Positions 20,899 through 31,045 of a stretch of DNA of 64,000 nucleotides are shown one piece after another (positions within the stretch are counted from its first letter, which is position 1; each line of letters begins with the position of its first letter). Where the stretch lies: NCBI RefSeq assembly GCF_021768455.1, contig NZ_JAIZVX010000003.1, positions 1 to 64,000 on the forward strand, given 5' to 3'. Source of the stretch: Aquabacterium sp. (GTDB lineage: Bacteria > Pseudomonadota > Gammaproteobacteria > Burkholderiales > Burkholderiaceae_C). A model generated the notes under the pieces. It was not told the DNA's origin. It ran no database searches and saw only the letters and a list, made by a program, of their open reading frames with translations. The translations under genes and the position numbers were made by a program.

Positions 20899-22655
20899 GC
20901 GATGTCTCCCCGGTCGGCCGCGACCTCGTGCACCGCGGCGATGAAGACCTCGGCCCGATGGGCATAGTTGCGGAACATGTCCAGGCTGGCGCAGGCCGGG
21001 CTGAGCAGCACGGCGTCACCGGGCACGGCCTGCTCGAAGGCCCAGCGCGTGGCGGCCTCCAGCGAGGCATGGGCGGCGATGTGGAGGGCCTGCCCGTTCG
21101 GGCTTTCTGCGCCCTGCAGCACGGCACCGATGGCGTCGGCATCGCGGCCGATCAGGGCCACGGCGCGGGCATGGCGGCACACCGGGTCGCGCAGCGGGCC
21201 GAAGTCCTGCCCCTTGCCATCGCCACCCAGGATGACGATGAGCTTGCCTGGCGCCAGGTCGGCGCCCAGGCCCTGCAGGGCGGCCACGGTGGCCCCCACA
21301 TTGGTGCCCTTGCTGTCGTCGATGGCGTCCACGCCGCCCACGGTGGTGACGTGCTCGACCCGGTGCGGCTCACCACGGTACTCACGCAGGCCATGCAGCA
21401 TGGGCGCCATGGGCACACCGATGGCGGTGGCCAGGGCCAGGGCCGCCAGTGCGTTGGAGGCGTTGTGGCGACCGCGGATGCGCAGGGCATCGGCCGGCAT
21501 CAGGCGCTGCAGGGTGATCTCTTCTTCCGGGTCGCCCTTCTTGCGCTTGATCGTGGGGTCGGACTCGTGGGCACGGACCAGCCAGGCCATGCCGGCTTCG
21601 GTGACCAGACCGAAATCACCTGGGCGCTTGGGCGCATCCAGACCGAAACGCACCACCTGGCGCTCGACCATGCGCGCCGGACGGCCTCGCACGCCTGACT
21701 TGATCACCTCGGGCGGGGGCACCATGGCGGCGACCACATCGTCATCGCGGTTGATGACCATGATGCCGGTCTTGCCGTGGATGCGGGCCTTGGCCTCGGC
21801 ATAAGCGGCCATGGAGCCATGCCAGTCGAGGTGATCCTGCGTGACGTTGAGCACCGCCGCCGCGCTGGGCTCGAAGTTGCTCACACCATCCAGCTGGAAG
21901 CTGGAGAGTTCCAGCACCCAGACCTCGGGCAGCACCTCAAAAGTGGGCGCAGCGGGAGGGGGCGGGGCCAGGGTGATCAGCGGGGCGTCGGCATCGTCGA
22001 CGTCGCTCGACAGGGCCGCCTCCGGCTCGCCTGCGGCCACATCGGCATCGGCCTCCACCACGGGCGGGGCGTCCTCGACGGCGTCCACCGGCGCAGCGGC
22101 CTCGGCCTCTGCCTCGGCCTCTTCGGCGGCGACCGCGCGCGCGGGTTCGGCGTCCAGGGCCTGGCTCAGGGTGTCAAGCAGGGTCGGGCCGATGTTGCCC
22201 GCCATGCCCACACGCAGACCGGCACGCTCGATCAGCTGGGCGGTGAGCGAGGTGGTCGTCGTCTTGCCGTTGGTGCCGGTGATGGCCAACACCTTGGGCA
22301 CATAGCCCAGATCGGTCTTCAGGTCGGCCAGGGCCGAGGCGAACAGCGAGAGCTCGCCACGCACCGGGATGCCCAGCACGTCGGCGCGACCACACAGCGC
22401 GGCCACGTCGGGCGCGTTCGGGGCCAGGCCCGGGCTCTTGAGCACGAGGTCCACGCCATCCAGCAAGGCCGGATCCAGGCCCTGGTGCAAGGTGGCCGCG
22501 GGCACGGCGGCGGCCAGCGCGGCGGCTTGCGGCGGGGCCTGGCGCGTGTCGGCCACGCGCACGTTCGCGCCACACCGGGCGCACCAGCGCGCCATGGCCA
22601 GGCCCGAGTCGCCCAGACCCAGGATCAGCACGGTGAGGTGGTGAAGGTGGTGCAT
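20895..22655 (-). CDS. murD: UDP-N-acetylmuramoylalanine--D-glutamate ligase MurD with unusual acidic insertion
   Basis: [50 protein letters not shown]-like C-domain; 586 aa with low-complexity insert around residues 168-243. Confidence 0.95.
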   Translation of the reverse strand: MHHLHHLTVLILGLGDSGLAMARWCARCGANVRVADTRQAPPQAAALAAAVPAATLHQGLDPALLDGVDLVLKSPGLAPNAPDVAALCGRADVLGIPVRGELSLFASALADLKTDLGYVPKVLAITGTNGKTTTTSLTAQLIERAGLRVGMAGNIGPTLLDTLSQALDAEPARAVAAEEAEAEAEAAAPVDAVEDAPPVVEADADVAAGEPEAALSSDVDDADAPLITLAPPPPAAPTFEVLPEVWVLELSSFQLDGVSNFEPSAAAVLNVTQDHLDWHGSMAAYAEAKARIHGKTGIMVINRDDDVVAAMVPPPEVIKSGVRGRPARMVERQVVRFGLDAPKRPGDFGLVTEAGMAWLVRAHESDPTIKRKKGDPEEEITLQRLMPADALRIRGRHNASNALAALALATAIGVPMAPMLHGLREYRGEPHRVEHVTTVGGVDAIDDSKGTNVGATVAALQGLGADLAPGKLIVILGGDGKGQDFGPLRDPVCRHARAVALIGRDADAIGAVLQGAESPNGQALHIAAHASLEAATRWAFEQAVPGDAVLLSPACASLDMFRNYAHRAEVFIAAVHEVAADRGDIA

Positions 22656-22665
22656 CGTGAACGGC

Positions 22666-23844
22666 TCAGCGCAGCTTGAGGGAAGACAGGCCCACCAGGC
22701 ACAGCAGCATGGTGATGATCCAGAAGCGCACCACGACCTGCGTCTCCTTCCAGCCCGATTTCTCGAAGTGGTGGTGCAGCGGTGCCATCAACAGAATTCG
22801 ACGGCCTTCGCCGTACTTCTTCTTCGTGTACTTGAAGTAGCTCACCTGCATCATCACGGACAAGGCTTCGAGCACGAACACCCCCCCCATGAAGGCCAGC
22901 ACGATCTCCTGCCGCACGATGACCGCGATGGTGCCCAGCGCGCCACCCAGGGCCAGTGCCCCCACGTCACCCATGAAGACCTGGGCGGGGTAGGCGTTGA
23001 ACCAGAGGAAGGCCAGGCCCGCGCCCGACAGTGCCGCGCAGAACACGAGCAACTCGCCCGCCCCGGGGATGTGGGGCAGCAACAGGTACTTGGCAAACAC
23101 CGCGTTGCCGGTCACGTAGGCAAAGATGCCCAGGGCCGCCGACACCATCACCACCGGCATGATGGCCAGGCCGTCGAGGCCATCGGTCAGGTTCACCGCG
23201 TTGCTGGTGCCCACGATCACCACGTAGGTGAGCGCGATGAAGCCCCAGACGCCCAGCGGGTAGCTGACGGTCTTGAAGAAGGGCACGATCAGGTCGGCCT
23301 TCGGCGGGAGGTCGTTGGAGAAGCCCGAGGCCACCCAGCGGAAGAACAGTTCGACCACGCGCAACGCGTTCACTTCGGACACGTTGAAGGCCAGATAGAG
23401 CGCGGCGATCAGGCCGATGAGCGATTGCCAGAAGTACTTCTCGCGCGAGGGCATGCCCTCCGGGTCTTTCAGGACGACCTTTCGCCAGTCGTCGACCCAG
23501 CCGATGGCACCAAAGCCCATGGTCACGATCATCACGATCCAGACGAAGCGGTTGGCCCAGTCGAACCACAGCATCGTCGACAGGCCGATGGACAGCAGGA
23601 TCAGCGCACCGCCCATCGTGGGCGTACCCCGCTTGGCCAGGTGGGTCTGCATGCCGTACTCACGGATGGGCTGGCCGATCTTGAGTTCGGTCAGCTTGCG
23701 GATCACCAGCGGCCCCAGGCCCAGGCCGATGAGCAGGGCCGTGACGGCCGCCATCACCGAGCGGAAGGTCAGGTACTGGAAGACACGCAGGAAGCCCCAT
23801 TCGGGGTGCAGGCCCTGCAGCCAGAGCGCCAGACTAAGCAGCAT
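22666..23844 (-). CDS. mraY: Phospho-MurNAc-pentapeptide transferase MraY
   Basis: [39 protein letters not shown]; multi-TM. Confidence 0.97.
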   Translation of the reverse strand: MLLSLALWLQGLHPEWGFLRVFQYLTFRSVMAAVTALLIGLGLGPLVIRKLTELKIGQPIREYGMQTHLAKRGTPTMGGALILLSIGLSTMLWFDWANRFVWIVMIVTMGFGAIGWVDDWRKVVLKDPEGMPSREKYFWQSLIGLIAALYLAFNVSEVNALRVVELFFRWVASGFSNDLPPKADLIVPFFKTVSYPLGVWGFIALTYVVIVGTSNAVNLTDGLDGLAIMPVVMVSAALGIFAYVTGNAVFAKYLLLPHIPGAGELLVFCAALSGAGLAFLWFNAYPAQVFMGDVGALALGGALGTIAVIVRQEIVLAFMGGVFVLEALSVMMQVSYFKYTKKKYGEGRRILLMAPLHHHFEKSGWKETQVVVRFWIITMLLCLVGLSSLKLR

Positions 23845-25252
23845 GCGCACCTCCACACAGCAGGTGGGCAACTTGTTCCATCTTCATGAAGCGAGAACCT
23901 TTGACGAGCACCGAGGCCACCACAGGGACCTGGCTCGGGGATTGGAGGGTGGCCACGATGTCGGCCGCGCTGGCGAAATGCCGGGCGCCGCCATCGAAGG
24001 CCTTGGCCGCGTCGGCGCACAGGCTGCCGGCGGTCCAGAAATGCGCGATGCCGCGCTCGCGGGCGTAGGCGCCGACTTCGGCATGGAAGGCCGGGCCTTG
24101 TGAGCCCACTTCGCCCATGTCGCCCAGCACCAGCCAGTGCGGGCCCGGGAGGCCGGCCAGCATGTCGATGGCCGCGCGCACGGAGTCAGGGTTGGCGTTG
24201 TAGCTGTCGTCGACCAGGGTGACGGCCCGGCCGTCGAGTGTGATGCGGTGCAGCTGCGAACGGCCCTTGACCGGCTCGAAGGCAACCAGCCCGCTGACCA
24301 CGGCGCTCAGCGGCACGCCGGCCCCCAGGGCGGCTGCGGTGGCCGCCAGGGCGTTGCGCACATTGTGCTCACCAGCCATGTGCAGGGCCACATCGGCCTC
24401 ACCTTCCGGCGTGCCGAGCTTGATCAGCCAGTGCGGCGCCGGGTCGGCCACCCAGGCGGCCGTGCCGGTCACGCGGGCCTTGCCGCGGGTGGCAAAGTCG
24501 ACCTTGGGGTAGCCATTGGCCTGCTCGCGCCAGATGGCGGTGTAGGCATCGTCGGCCGGGAACACGGCCACGCCGGTGCGCGTGAGGGCGTGCAGCACGG
24601 CACCGTTCTCGCGGGCCACGGCCTCGACGGTGTGCATGAACTCCTGGTGCTCGCGCTGGGCGTTGTTGACCAGGCCCACGGTGGGCGCGGCGATGGCGGC
24701 CAGCTCGGCGATCTCGCCCGGGTGGTTCATGCCCAGCTCGACCACGGCGCAGCGGTGCACACCTTCGCGCAAGCGCAGCAGCGTGAGCGGCACGCCGATG
24801 TCGTTGTTGAAGTTGCCCTGCGTGGCCAGCGAAGCCTCGGGCGCACCCTGCTCGCTCACCCAGGCGCGCAGGATGGACGCGATCATCTGCGTGACCGTGG
24901 TCTTGCCATTGCTGCCGGTCACGCCGATCAGGGGGATGTCGAAACGCGCACGCCAGCCGGCCGCGAGCCAGCCCAGGGCGGCGCGGGTGTCGGGCACGGT
25001 GAGGCTGGGCAGGCCGCTGGTGTCGGCGCCCTGCTGCACCAGCACGGCCACGGCGCCGGCCTGTGCCGCCTGCGGCAGGAAGTCGTGCGCATCGAAGCGC
25101 TCACCGCGCAAGGCCACGAAGAGGTCGCCAGGCTGCAGGGTGCGCGTGTCGGTGTGCACGCGGGCGATCGGGGTCGCCGGGTCGCCGTGCAGCACCGAGC
25201 CGGGCAGGAGGGAATGGGCCAGGCCCAGGGTCATCATCATGGGGGCGCTCAT
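23834..25252 (-). CDS. murF: UDP-MurNAc-tripeptide--D-Ala-D-Ala ligase MurF
   Basis: [50 protein letters not shown]; start at 25252 overlaps murE by 4 nt. Confidence 0.96.
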   Translation of the reverse strand: MSAPMMMTLGLAHSLLPGSVLHGDPATPIARVHTDTRTLQPGDLFVALRGERFDAHDFLPQAAQAGAVAVLVQQGADTSGLPSLTVPDTRAALGWLAAGWRARFDIPLIGVTGSNGKTTVTQMIASILRAWVSEQGAPEASLATQGNFNNDIGVPLTLLRLREGVHRCAVVELGMNHPGEIAELAAIAAPTVGLVNNAQREHQEFMHTVEAVARENGAVLHALTRTGVAVFPADDAYTAIWREQANGYPKVDFATRGKARVTGTAAWVADPAPHWLIKLGTPEGEADVALHMAGEHNVRNALAATAAALGAGVPLSAVVSGLVAFEPVKGRSQLHRITLDGRAVTLVDDSYNANPDSVRAAIDMLAGLPGPHWLVLGDMGEVGSQGPAFHAEVGAYARERGIAHFWTAGSLCADAAKAFDGGARHFASAADIVATLQSPSQVPVVASVLVKGSRFMKMEQVAHLLCGGAHAA

Positions 25253-26832
25253 GCGGCATCTCCCTTCTGCGCGGCGGCGGGGATGCGGGAATCGGGTTCG
25301 GTGGCGGCAAGGCGCTGGCGCAGCGCGCGGGCAGCCTCTTCCACGTCGGAGAAGTGGCTGCGCTGGCCCGCCACTTCCTGGTAGGTTTCGTGGCCCTTGC
25401 CGGCGATCAGGACCACATCCTTCGGCTCGGCGGCCACCAGGGCATGGTCGATGGCGGCGCGGCGGTCTTCGATCACGTCGACGCCATCGCGGCCGGGCAC
25501 GCCAGCCATGATCTGAGAGAGGATGAAGGCCGGGGCTTCGCCGCGCGGGTTGTCGCTGGTCAGGACGACCTGGTCGGCCTGCTGGTCGGCGATGGCGCCC
25601 ATCAGCGGGCGCTTGAGCGGGTCGCGGTTGCCTCCGCAACCGAACACGCACCACAACCGCCCCCCGCGGGCCTGGGCCACAGGGTGCAGGGCCTCGAGGG
25701 CCTTCTGCAGGGCGTCGGGGGTGTGGGCGTAGTCGACCACGGCCAGGGGCGCGTCGACCGGCGCCGGCACGATCTCCATGCGGCCGGGCACACCGCGCAG
25801 GCCGCTGCACGCTTCGGCCGCCTGAGCCAGGGGCACGCCCAGCGCGCGCAAGGCCCCGATCACGGCCAGCAGGTTGGACACATTGAAGGCGCCGATCACC
25901 GGGGCCTGCACCAACGCTTCGTCCTGCTTCCCTTGCAGGGACTCGTCACGCTCGGTCACGGCGAACGCCAGGCCACCGGACTGGTGGCTCACACGGTGAG
26001 CGAGCAGGCGGGCGCCCTTGTTCAAGCCGCCCTCGATGCCATACGACCAGCAGGCCAGCCCCCGCGCACGGGCGTGGGCCAGCAGCGGCGAGCCCATCTC
26101 GTCATCGAGGTTGATCACCGCAGCCGGCAGGCCGGGCCAGTCGAACAGGGCGCGCTTGGCCTGCCAGTAGGCGGCCATGCTGCCGTGGTAATCCAGGTGG
26201 TCCTGCGTGAAGTTGGTGAACTGGGCCACGGCGATGTGCGTGGCGTGCAGGCGCAGTTCTTCGATGCCGATGGACGATGCCTCGATGGCCGCGGCCTTCA
26301 GTCCCTGGTCCACAAAATGCCGGAAGGTGGCGTGCAGGGTGAGCGGATCGGGCGTGGTCAGGCCGGTGGACACCACCTCGCCCACGCGGCCGACGCCCAG
26401 GGTGCCCACCACGCCGCAGCCCTGCCCCAGGGCATTGAGGGCCTGCGCCGTCCACCAGGAGGTGGAAGTCTTGCCATTGGTGCCGGTCACGGCCACGACC
26501 TTCAACTGGGCGCTGGGTTCGCCGTAGAAACCATGGGCGATCTCGGCGCTCAGGGCCTTGAGGCCCTTGACCGCGGCCACACGGGCATCGGCAAAACCAA
26601 AGGCCTCGGCGCCCTCGGCCTCGACCAGGCAGGCGCGGGCGCCATCCTTCAGGGCCTGGGCCACGAAGGCACGGCCATCGCGGGCGGCACCGGGCCAGGC
26701 CACGAAGCCGGCGCCCTGCGCGGCCAGGCCGGGCACCTGGCGGCTGTCGACCGTGATGGCGGCCACACCCTGCTGGCGCAGCCAGGCCAGGGCTTCGGCG
26801 GTGTTGTGCAGGTGAAGCAGGTGGGCGCTCAT
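25249..26832 (-). CDS. murE: UDP-MurNAc-L-Ala-D-Glu--meso-DAP ligase MurE
   Basis: VTGTNGKTSTSWW, FTQDHLDYHG, DNPRGEAP (DNPR motif of meso-DAP-adding MurE), DYAHTPDAL. Confidence 0.96.
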   Translation of the reverse strand: MSAHLLHLHNTAEALAWLRQQGVAAITVDSRQVPGLAAQGAGFVAWPGAARDGRAFVAQALKDGARACLVEAEGAEAFGFADARVAAVKGLKALSAEIAHGFYGEPSAQLKVVAVTGTNGKTSTSWWTAQALNALGQGCGVVGTLGVGRVGEVVSTGLTTPDPLTLHATFRHFVDQGLKAAAIEASSIGIEELRLHATHIAVAQFTNFTQDHLDYHGSMAAYWQAKRALFDWPGLPAAVINLDDEMGSPLLAHARARGLACWSYGIEGGLNKGARLLAHRVSHQSGGLAFAVTERDESLQGKQDEALVQAPVIGAFNVSNLLAVIGALRALGVPLAQAAEACSGLRGVPGRMEIVPAPVDAPLAVVDYAHTPDALQKALEALHPVAQARGGRLWCVFGCGGNRDPLKRPLMGAIADQQADQVVLTSDNPRGEAPAFILSQIMAGVPGRDGVDVIEDRRAAIDHALVAAEPKDVVLIAGKGHETYQEVAGQRSHFSDVEEAARALRQRLAATEPDSRIPAAAQKGDAA

Positions 26833-28775
26833 CAGAAGCTCTCCTGCTCGGCGGGCTGGGTCGAGATGATCTTGGGCTCGATCTGCTGATCGGGCATCAC
26901 TCCCAGGCGGGTCAGCGTCTGCTGCACCACCTGGCTGAAGACCGGCGCTGCCACATCGCCACCGAAGTAGACGCCGTTGCCGGGCTCGTCCACCATCACG
27001 GCGACCACGATGCGCGGCTTGCTGATGGGCGCGATGCCCACAAACCAGGCACGGTACTTGTTGCCCGCGTAGCCCTTGCCCTCTTGCTTGTGCGCCGTGC
27101 CGGTCTTGCCGCCGACGCTGTAGCCCTGGGTCTGGGCCTTGGGCGCGGTGCCCCCGGGGCCCGTCACCAACTGCAGCATCTTGCGCACGGTGCGGGCGGT
27201 TTCGGGGGAAATCACACGGGTGCCGCGAAGCTGTTCGGGCTCGTGGCCCGCCACCTGCGCGGGGCCATCGGTCGCCGCGTCCTGGCCCGGACGGAAAGCG
27301 GTCTTGAACGCCAGCGTCGGACGTGCATCGCCGGCCATCGTCGAGCGGCGGGCCGCACCGTCATCAGGCTGCGCCTCGGTCTCGCGCTTCAGCAGGCTGA
27401 TGGGAATGAGCTCGCCATCGCTGGCGAAGATCGTGTAGGCATGGGCCAGCTGGAACAGGCTGGCAGACAGGCCATAGCCGTAGCTCATGGTGACCTGCTC
27501 GATGCGGCGCCAGCTCTTGTAGGGGCGCAAGCGCCCCGTGACCACGCCGGGAAATCCGATCTGCGGCTTCTGCCCCAGGCCCACGGCCGTGAACATGTTC
27601 CACATTTCCTGCGGCTGCATCATCAGCGCCATGCGGGCCGTGCCCACGTTGCTGGACTTCTGGATGACCTCGGACACCGTCAGGTCGCCGTGGGCGTGGG
27701 AGTCGGTGATGGTCGAGCCATCGATGGTCAGGCGCCCGCCGGTGGTCGGGATCATCGTGTTCGGCGTGACGCGCTTGGTCTCGAGCGCGATCGACACGAT
27801 CAGCGGCTTCATGGTGGAGCCAGGCTCGAAGGTGTCGGTCAGGGCGCGGTTGCGCAACTGCGCACCGGTGAGGTTGCGGCGGTCGTCGGGCGTGTAGCTG
27901 GGCACGTTGGCCAGCGCCAGCACCTCGCCGGTCACCGCGTCGAGCACCACCACGCTGCCGGCCTTGGCCTTGTGCTGCAGCACGGCGTCGCGGATGCGCT
28001 GGTAGGCGTAGAACTGGATCTTGGCGTCGATGGAGAGGCGCACGGGCTGGCCGTCTTCGGCCGGCACCAGGTCGCCCACGGCTTCGACCACGCGGCCCAG
28101 GCGATCCTTGATCACATGGCGTGCGCCGTCGCGACCCGCCAGCTGCTTCTGATAGGCCAGCTCGATGCCTTCCTGCCCCTGGTCTTCGATGTTGGTGAAG
28201 CCAACGATGTGGGCCGTGGCCTCGCCTTCAGGGTACTGGCGCTTGGACTCGTGCAGTTCGTAGACGCCCTTGACCTTGAGCTCGGCCACCTGCCTGGCGA
28301 CGTCGTCAGGCACCTGGCGGCGCAGCCACACGAAGTTGGGGTTGGAGGCCAGGCGCTTCTTGAGTTCCTGCGGCTTCATGTCCAGCAGCTTGCCAAGGGC
28401 GAGCAACTCGGCGGGCGAGGCGACCATGTCCTTGGGGATGGCCCACAGGGAAGGCGACGGCACGCTCGACGCCAGCAGCTCGCCGTGGCGGTCGGTGATG
28501 CGGCCACGGTTGGCCGGCAGCTCGACGCGGCGCTCATAGCGGTTGGCACCCTGCTGCAGGTAGAAATCGTTGTGGATGATCTGGATCCACGCGGCACGGC
28601 CGATCAGCACGGCGAAGCCCAGGCCGATGGCCCCGATCAGGAACTTGACACGCCAGGGGGGCGTGCGCGAGGCCAGCAGCGGGCTGGTGGCATAGCGCAC
28701 CGTGGGCATGCCCGTGCCACCCTGGCGGCGCGGCTGGCCCCGCAGGCGGCGAAAGAACTCGCTGACGCGGCTCAT
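26832..28775 (-). CDS. ftsI: Penicillin-binding protein / septal transpeptidase FtsI (PBP3)
   Basis: Single TM; EPGSTMKPL active-site motif, SSN, KTGTAHK. Confidence 0.97.
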   Translation of the reverse strand: MSRVSEFFRRLRGQPRRQGGTGMPTVRYATSPLLASRTPPWRVKFLIGAIGLGFAVLIGRAAWIQIIHNDFYLQQGANRYERRVELPANRGRITDRHGELLASSVPSPSLWAIPKDMVASPAELLALGKLLDMKPQELKKRLASNPNFVWLRRQVPDDVARQVAELKVKGVYELHESKRQYPEGEATAHIVGFTNIEDQGQEGIELAYQKQLAGRDGARHVIKDRLGRVVEAVGDLVPAEDGQPVRLSIDAKIQFYAYQRIRDAVLQHKAKAGSVVVLDAVTGEVLALANVPSYTPDDRRNLTGAQLRNRALTDTFEPGSTMKPLIVSIALETKRVTPNTMIPTTGGRLTIDGSTITDSHAHGDLTVSEVIQKSSNVGTARMALMMQPQEMWNMFTAVGLGQKPQIGFPGVVTGRLRPYKSWRRIEQVTMSYGYGLSASLFQLAHAYTIFASDGELIPISLLKRETEAQPDDGAARRSTMAGDARPTLAFKTAFRPGQDAATDGPAQVAGHEPEQLRGTRVISPETARTVRKMLQLVTGPGGTAPKAQTQGYSVGGKTGTAHKQEGKGYAGNKYRAWFVGIAPISKPRIVVAVMVDEPGNGVYFGGDVAAPVFSQVVQQTLTRLGVMPDQQIEPKIISTQPAEQESF

Positions 28776-29092
28776 GGGGACACCCCCGAGGCCGCAGCCG
28801 GGGCCACGCCGGAGGCGGACACCGACGCCGAAGTCGACACGTAGTGCGTCAGCGTCGGGCTGTTGTTGAACATGTGCAGCTTTTCGCGCGCAAGCTTTTC
28901 GACGCGCAAGGGCGTGGCCTGGGCGCGCTTGTCGAGCTGCAGGCGCTCGTAGTCGATCTGCAATTCGTGCGAGCGGGCCTGTGCCTTCTCCAGGTCAGAG
29001 AAGAGGCGGCGCGAGTCGTTGCTGGAGCGGATCAGCCAGACGCAGCTGAAGACCAGCACCAGGGCGAGCACGATGTTGAGGCGCAGCGTCAC
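28772..29092 (-). CDS. ftsL: Cell division protein FtsL
   Basis: Short bitopic protein with coiled coil between rsmH and ftsI, ATGA overlaps on both ends. Confidence 0.9.
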   Translation of the reverse strand: MTLRLNIVLALVLVFSCVWLIRSSNDSRRLFSDLEKAQARSHELQIDYERLQLDKRAQATPLRVEKLAREKLHMFNNSPTLTHYVSTSASVSASGVAPAAASGVSP

Positions 29093-30240
29093 CGGCGACC
29101 TCCCCGTGCCGGCGGCTTGCCTCCAGCCTTGCCCGCCGCCTTGTGAGCGGACTTGGACGCAGGCTTGCCGCTGCGCCCCGACTTGGCAGGCGACGCCTCG
29201 ACCGACTGGACCGCCCCCGGCCCACCGGCGGCGCGCACGGCCTCGGGCGACCAGGGCACCGCGGTGCGACGGGCCACACGCAGCACGGCCGAACGCGAAC
29301 GGGGGTTGGCCGCGACCTCTTCGGCGCTGGGCTTGATGCGCGCGAGGGCCTCCAGCAGCAGCGGGCGCTCCTGGGCGAAGGGCACCCGGCGATCGACCTC
29401 TTCGCGGCTGTGGCGCGCGATGAAGGTCTTGACGATGCGGTCTTCCAGCGAATGGAAGCTGATGACGGCCAGGTGGCCACCCGGCGCCAGCATCTTCAGG
29501 GCGGCGTCGAGCGCGTCCTCCAGCTCGCCGAGCTCGCGGTTGACGTGGATGCGCAGGGCCTGGAAGGTGCGGGTGGCAGGATCCTGGCCGGGCTCGCGGG
29601 TCTTGACGGTGCGGGCGACGATGGCCTGCAGTTCGGCCGTGGTCTGCGGCGAGCGGCCGGCATCGCGCTCGGCCACGATGGCGTTGGCGATGCCCCAGGC
29701 GAAACGCTCTTCGCCGTAGTTGCGGATCACGTCGGCGATGGTCTGCACGTCGGCGCGGGCCAGGAAGTCGGCGGCACTCTCACCCTGGGTGGTGTCCATG
29801 CGCATGTCCAGCGGCGCATCGAAGCGGAAGCTGAAGCCGCGCGCCGGGTTGTCGATCTGCGGCGAGGACACGCCGATGTCCATCAGCAACCCCTGCACCG
29901 GCCCCCAGCCCAGCTGCTCGACCACATCGCCCCAGGACGAGAAGGCCGCATGCTCGATGCGGAAGCGCGGGTCGGCGATGGCCCCCTCGCCTTGCGTTGC
30001 GTGGGCGATGGCGTCGGGGTCGCGGTCGAGCGCGAGCAGGCGGGCCTGTGGCCCCAGCAAGGACAGGATCAGGCGCGAGTGCCCGCCACGGCCAAAGGTG
30101 GCGTCGACATAGGTGCCCTCCGGCACGGGACCAGCCTCGCCCCACAGGGCCTGGACGGCCTCGTTCAACAGCACGGTGCGGTGCGGCATGGCCGCGCCGG
30201 CCGGGGCGCTGTGGGGGGTGTCGGGCGTGGGCAGGGGCAT
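29089..30240 (-). CDS. rsmH: 16S rRNA (cytosine1402-N4)-methyltransferase RsmH (MraW)
   Basis: [49 protein letters not shown]. Confidence 0.96.
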   Translation of the reverse strand: MPLPTPDTPHSAPAGAAMPHRTVLLNEAVQALWGEAGPVPEGTYVDATFGRGGHSRLILSLLGPQARLLALDRDPDAIAHATQGEGAIADPRFRIEHAAFSSWGDVVEQLGWGPVQGLLMDIGVSSPQIDNPARGFSFRFDAPLDMRMDTTQGESAADFLARADVQTIADVIRNYGEERFAWGIANAIVAERDAGRSPQTTAELQAIVARTVKTREPGQDPATRTFQALRIHVNRELGELEDALDAALKMLAPGGHLAVISFHSLEDRIVKTFIARHSREEVDRRVPFAQERPLLLEALARIKPSAEEVAANPRSRSAVLRVARRTAVPWSPEAVRAAGGPGAVQSVEASPAKSGRSGKPASKSAHKAAGKAGGKPPARGGRR

Positions 30241-30245
30241 CGGGC

Positions 30246-30683
30246 TCAGAAGGTGAAATCCTGCAGGGCCGCAGGCATGGGCTGGGCCATGACCTCGGCC
30301 TCGTGCGCGGCGTGGCGCTCGGCGTCCCACAGCTCAAAATGGCTGCCCATGCCCAGCAACATCACGTCTTTGGTGATGCCGGCAGCGGCGCGCAGCTCGG
30401 GCGAGACCAGCACGCGGGCGGCGCTGTCGACCTCGACGTCCATCGCGTTGCCCAGGAAGACGCGCTTCCAGCCGGAGGCCGACATGGGCAGGGAGGCCAC
30501 CTTGTCGCGGAAGGTCTCCCAGGCGGGGCGCGGGAAGACCATCAGGCAGCCGTCGGGGTGCTTGGTGATGGTCAATTGGCCGCTGCAAAGGGCCTGCAGG
30601 GCGTCGCGATGGCGCGCAGGGACGGCCATCCGCCCCTTCGCGTCCAGCGACAACGCCGATGCCCCTTGAAAGACCAAGCTCAC
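30246..30683 (-). CDS. mraZ: Transcriptional regulator MraZ (non-ATG start)
   Basis: [26 protein letters not shown] and second SpoVT-like repeat; GTG start at 30683 chosen because GGGGA lies 6 nt upstream. Confidence 0.9.
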   Translation of the reverse strand: MSLVFQGASALSLDAKGRMAVPARHRDALQALCSGQLTITKHPDGCLMVFPRPAWETFRDKVASLPMSASGWKRVFLGNAMDVEVDSAARVLVSPELRAAAGITKDVMLLGMGSHFELWDAERHAAHEAEVMAQPMPAALQDFTF

Positions 30684-30717
30684 CACAAATCCCCACAAAA
30701 ATGCACTTCATCCCACT
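30676..30717 (-). promoter_or_regulatory. Putative MraZ-binding repeats (four GTG units at exact 10-bp spacing)
   Basis: Minus strand AAGTGGGATG|AAGTGCATTT|TTGTGGGGAT|TTGTGGTGAG; GTG at 30716, 30706, 30696, 30686. Confidence 0.7.
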
Positions 30718-31045
30718 TTAACCGATGAACACCCCCTTAAACAAGGGTGATTTCAAAAAAATGCCCAATGAAATCAAAGACTTAGAAAAGATTTCGCCGC
30801 AAAGTGCCAGAAAAAAAGTCTTTACAAATCAAGGACCTGCGAATGGGTCTGGAAGTGAATGCTGAGAAATACCCCCCATTGGAGCCGGGACATCCCCCCG
30901 CAAGCGGCGGGCACCCCCTGGCCATGCAGCCGATGGGGCGCGAAGGCCCTCCATCGGGGGGAAAAGCGTGGATTCCTGGGCACATTCGCTCGCCTGCCAC
31001 CCAGCCCCGCCCGCTAAGCTGGGGCGTTACCGTGGAGCCCACCCC

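Noticed and set aside
22010-22140. Possible repeat/mobile insertion in murD
   Set aside because: The GCG/GCC/GAG-rich tract is in-frame low-complexity coding sequence with no terminal repeats or target-site duplication visible; kept only as a protein-level insertion.
27084-28844. 586-aa plus-strand ORF antisense to ftsI (also 29143..30669, 22657..23889, 24137..25384, 25063..26889, 18551..19987)
   Set aside because: All are shadow ORFs opposite intact dcw genes; composition typical of antisense frames (H, V, G, Q, R rich), no motifs or RBS support.
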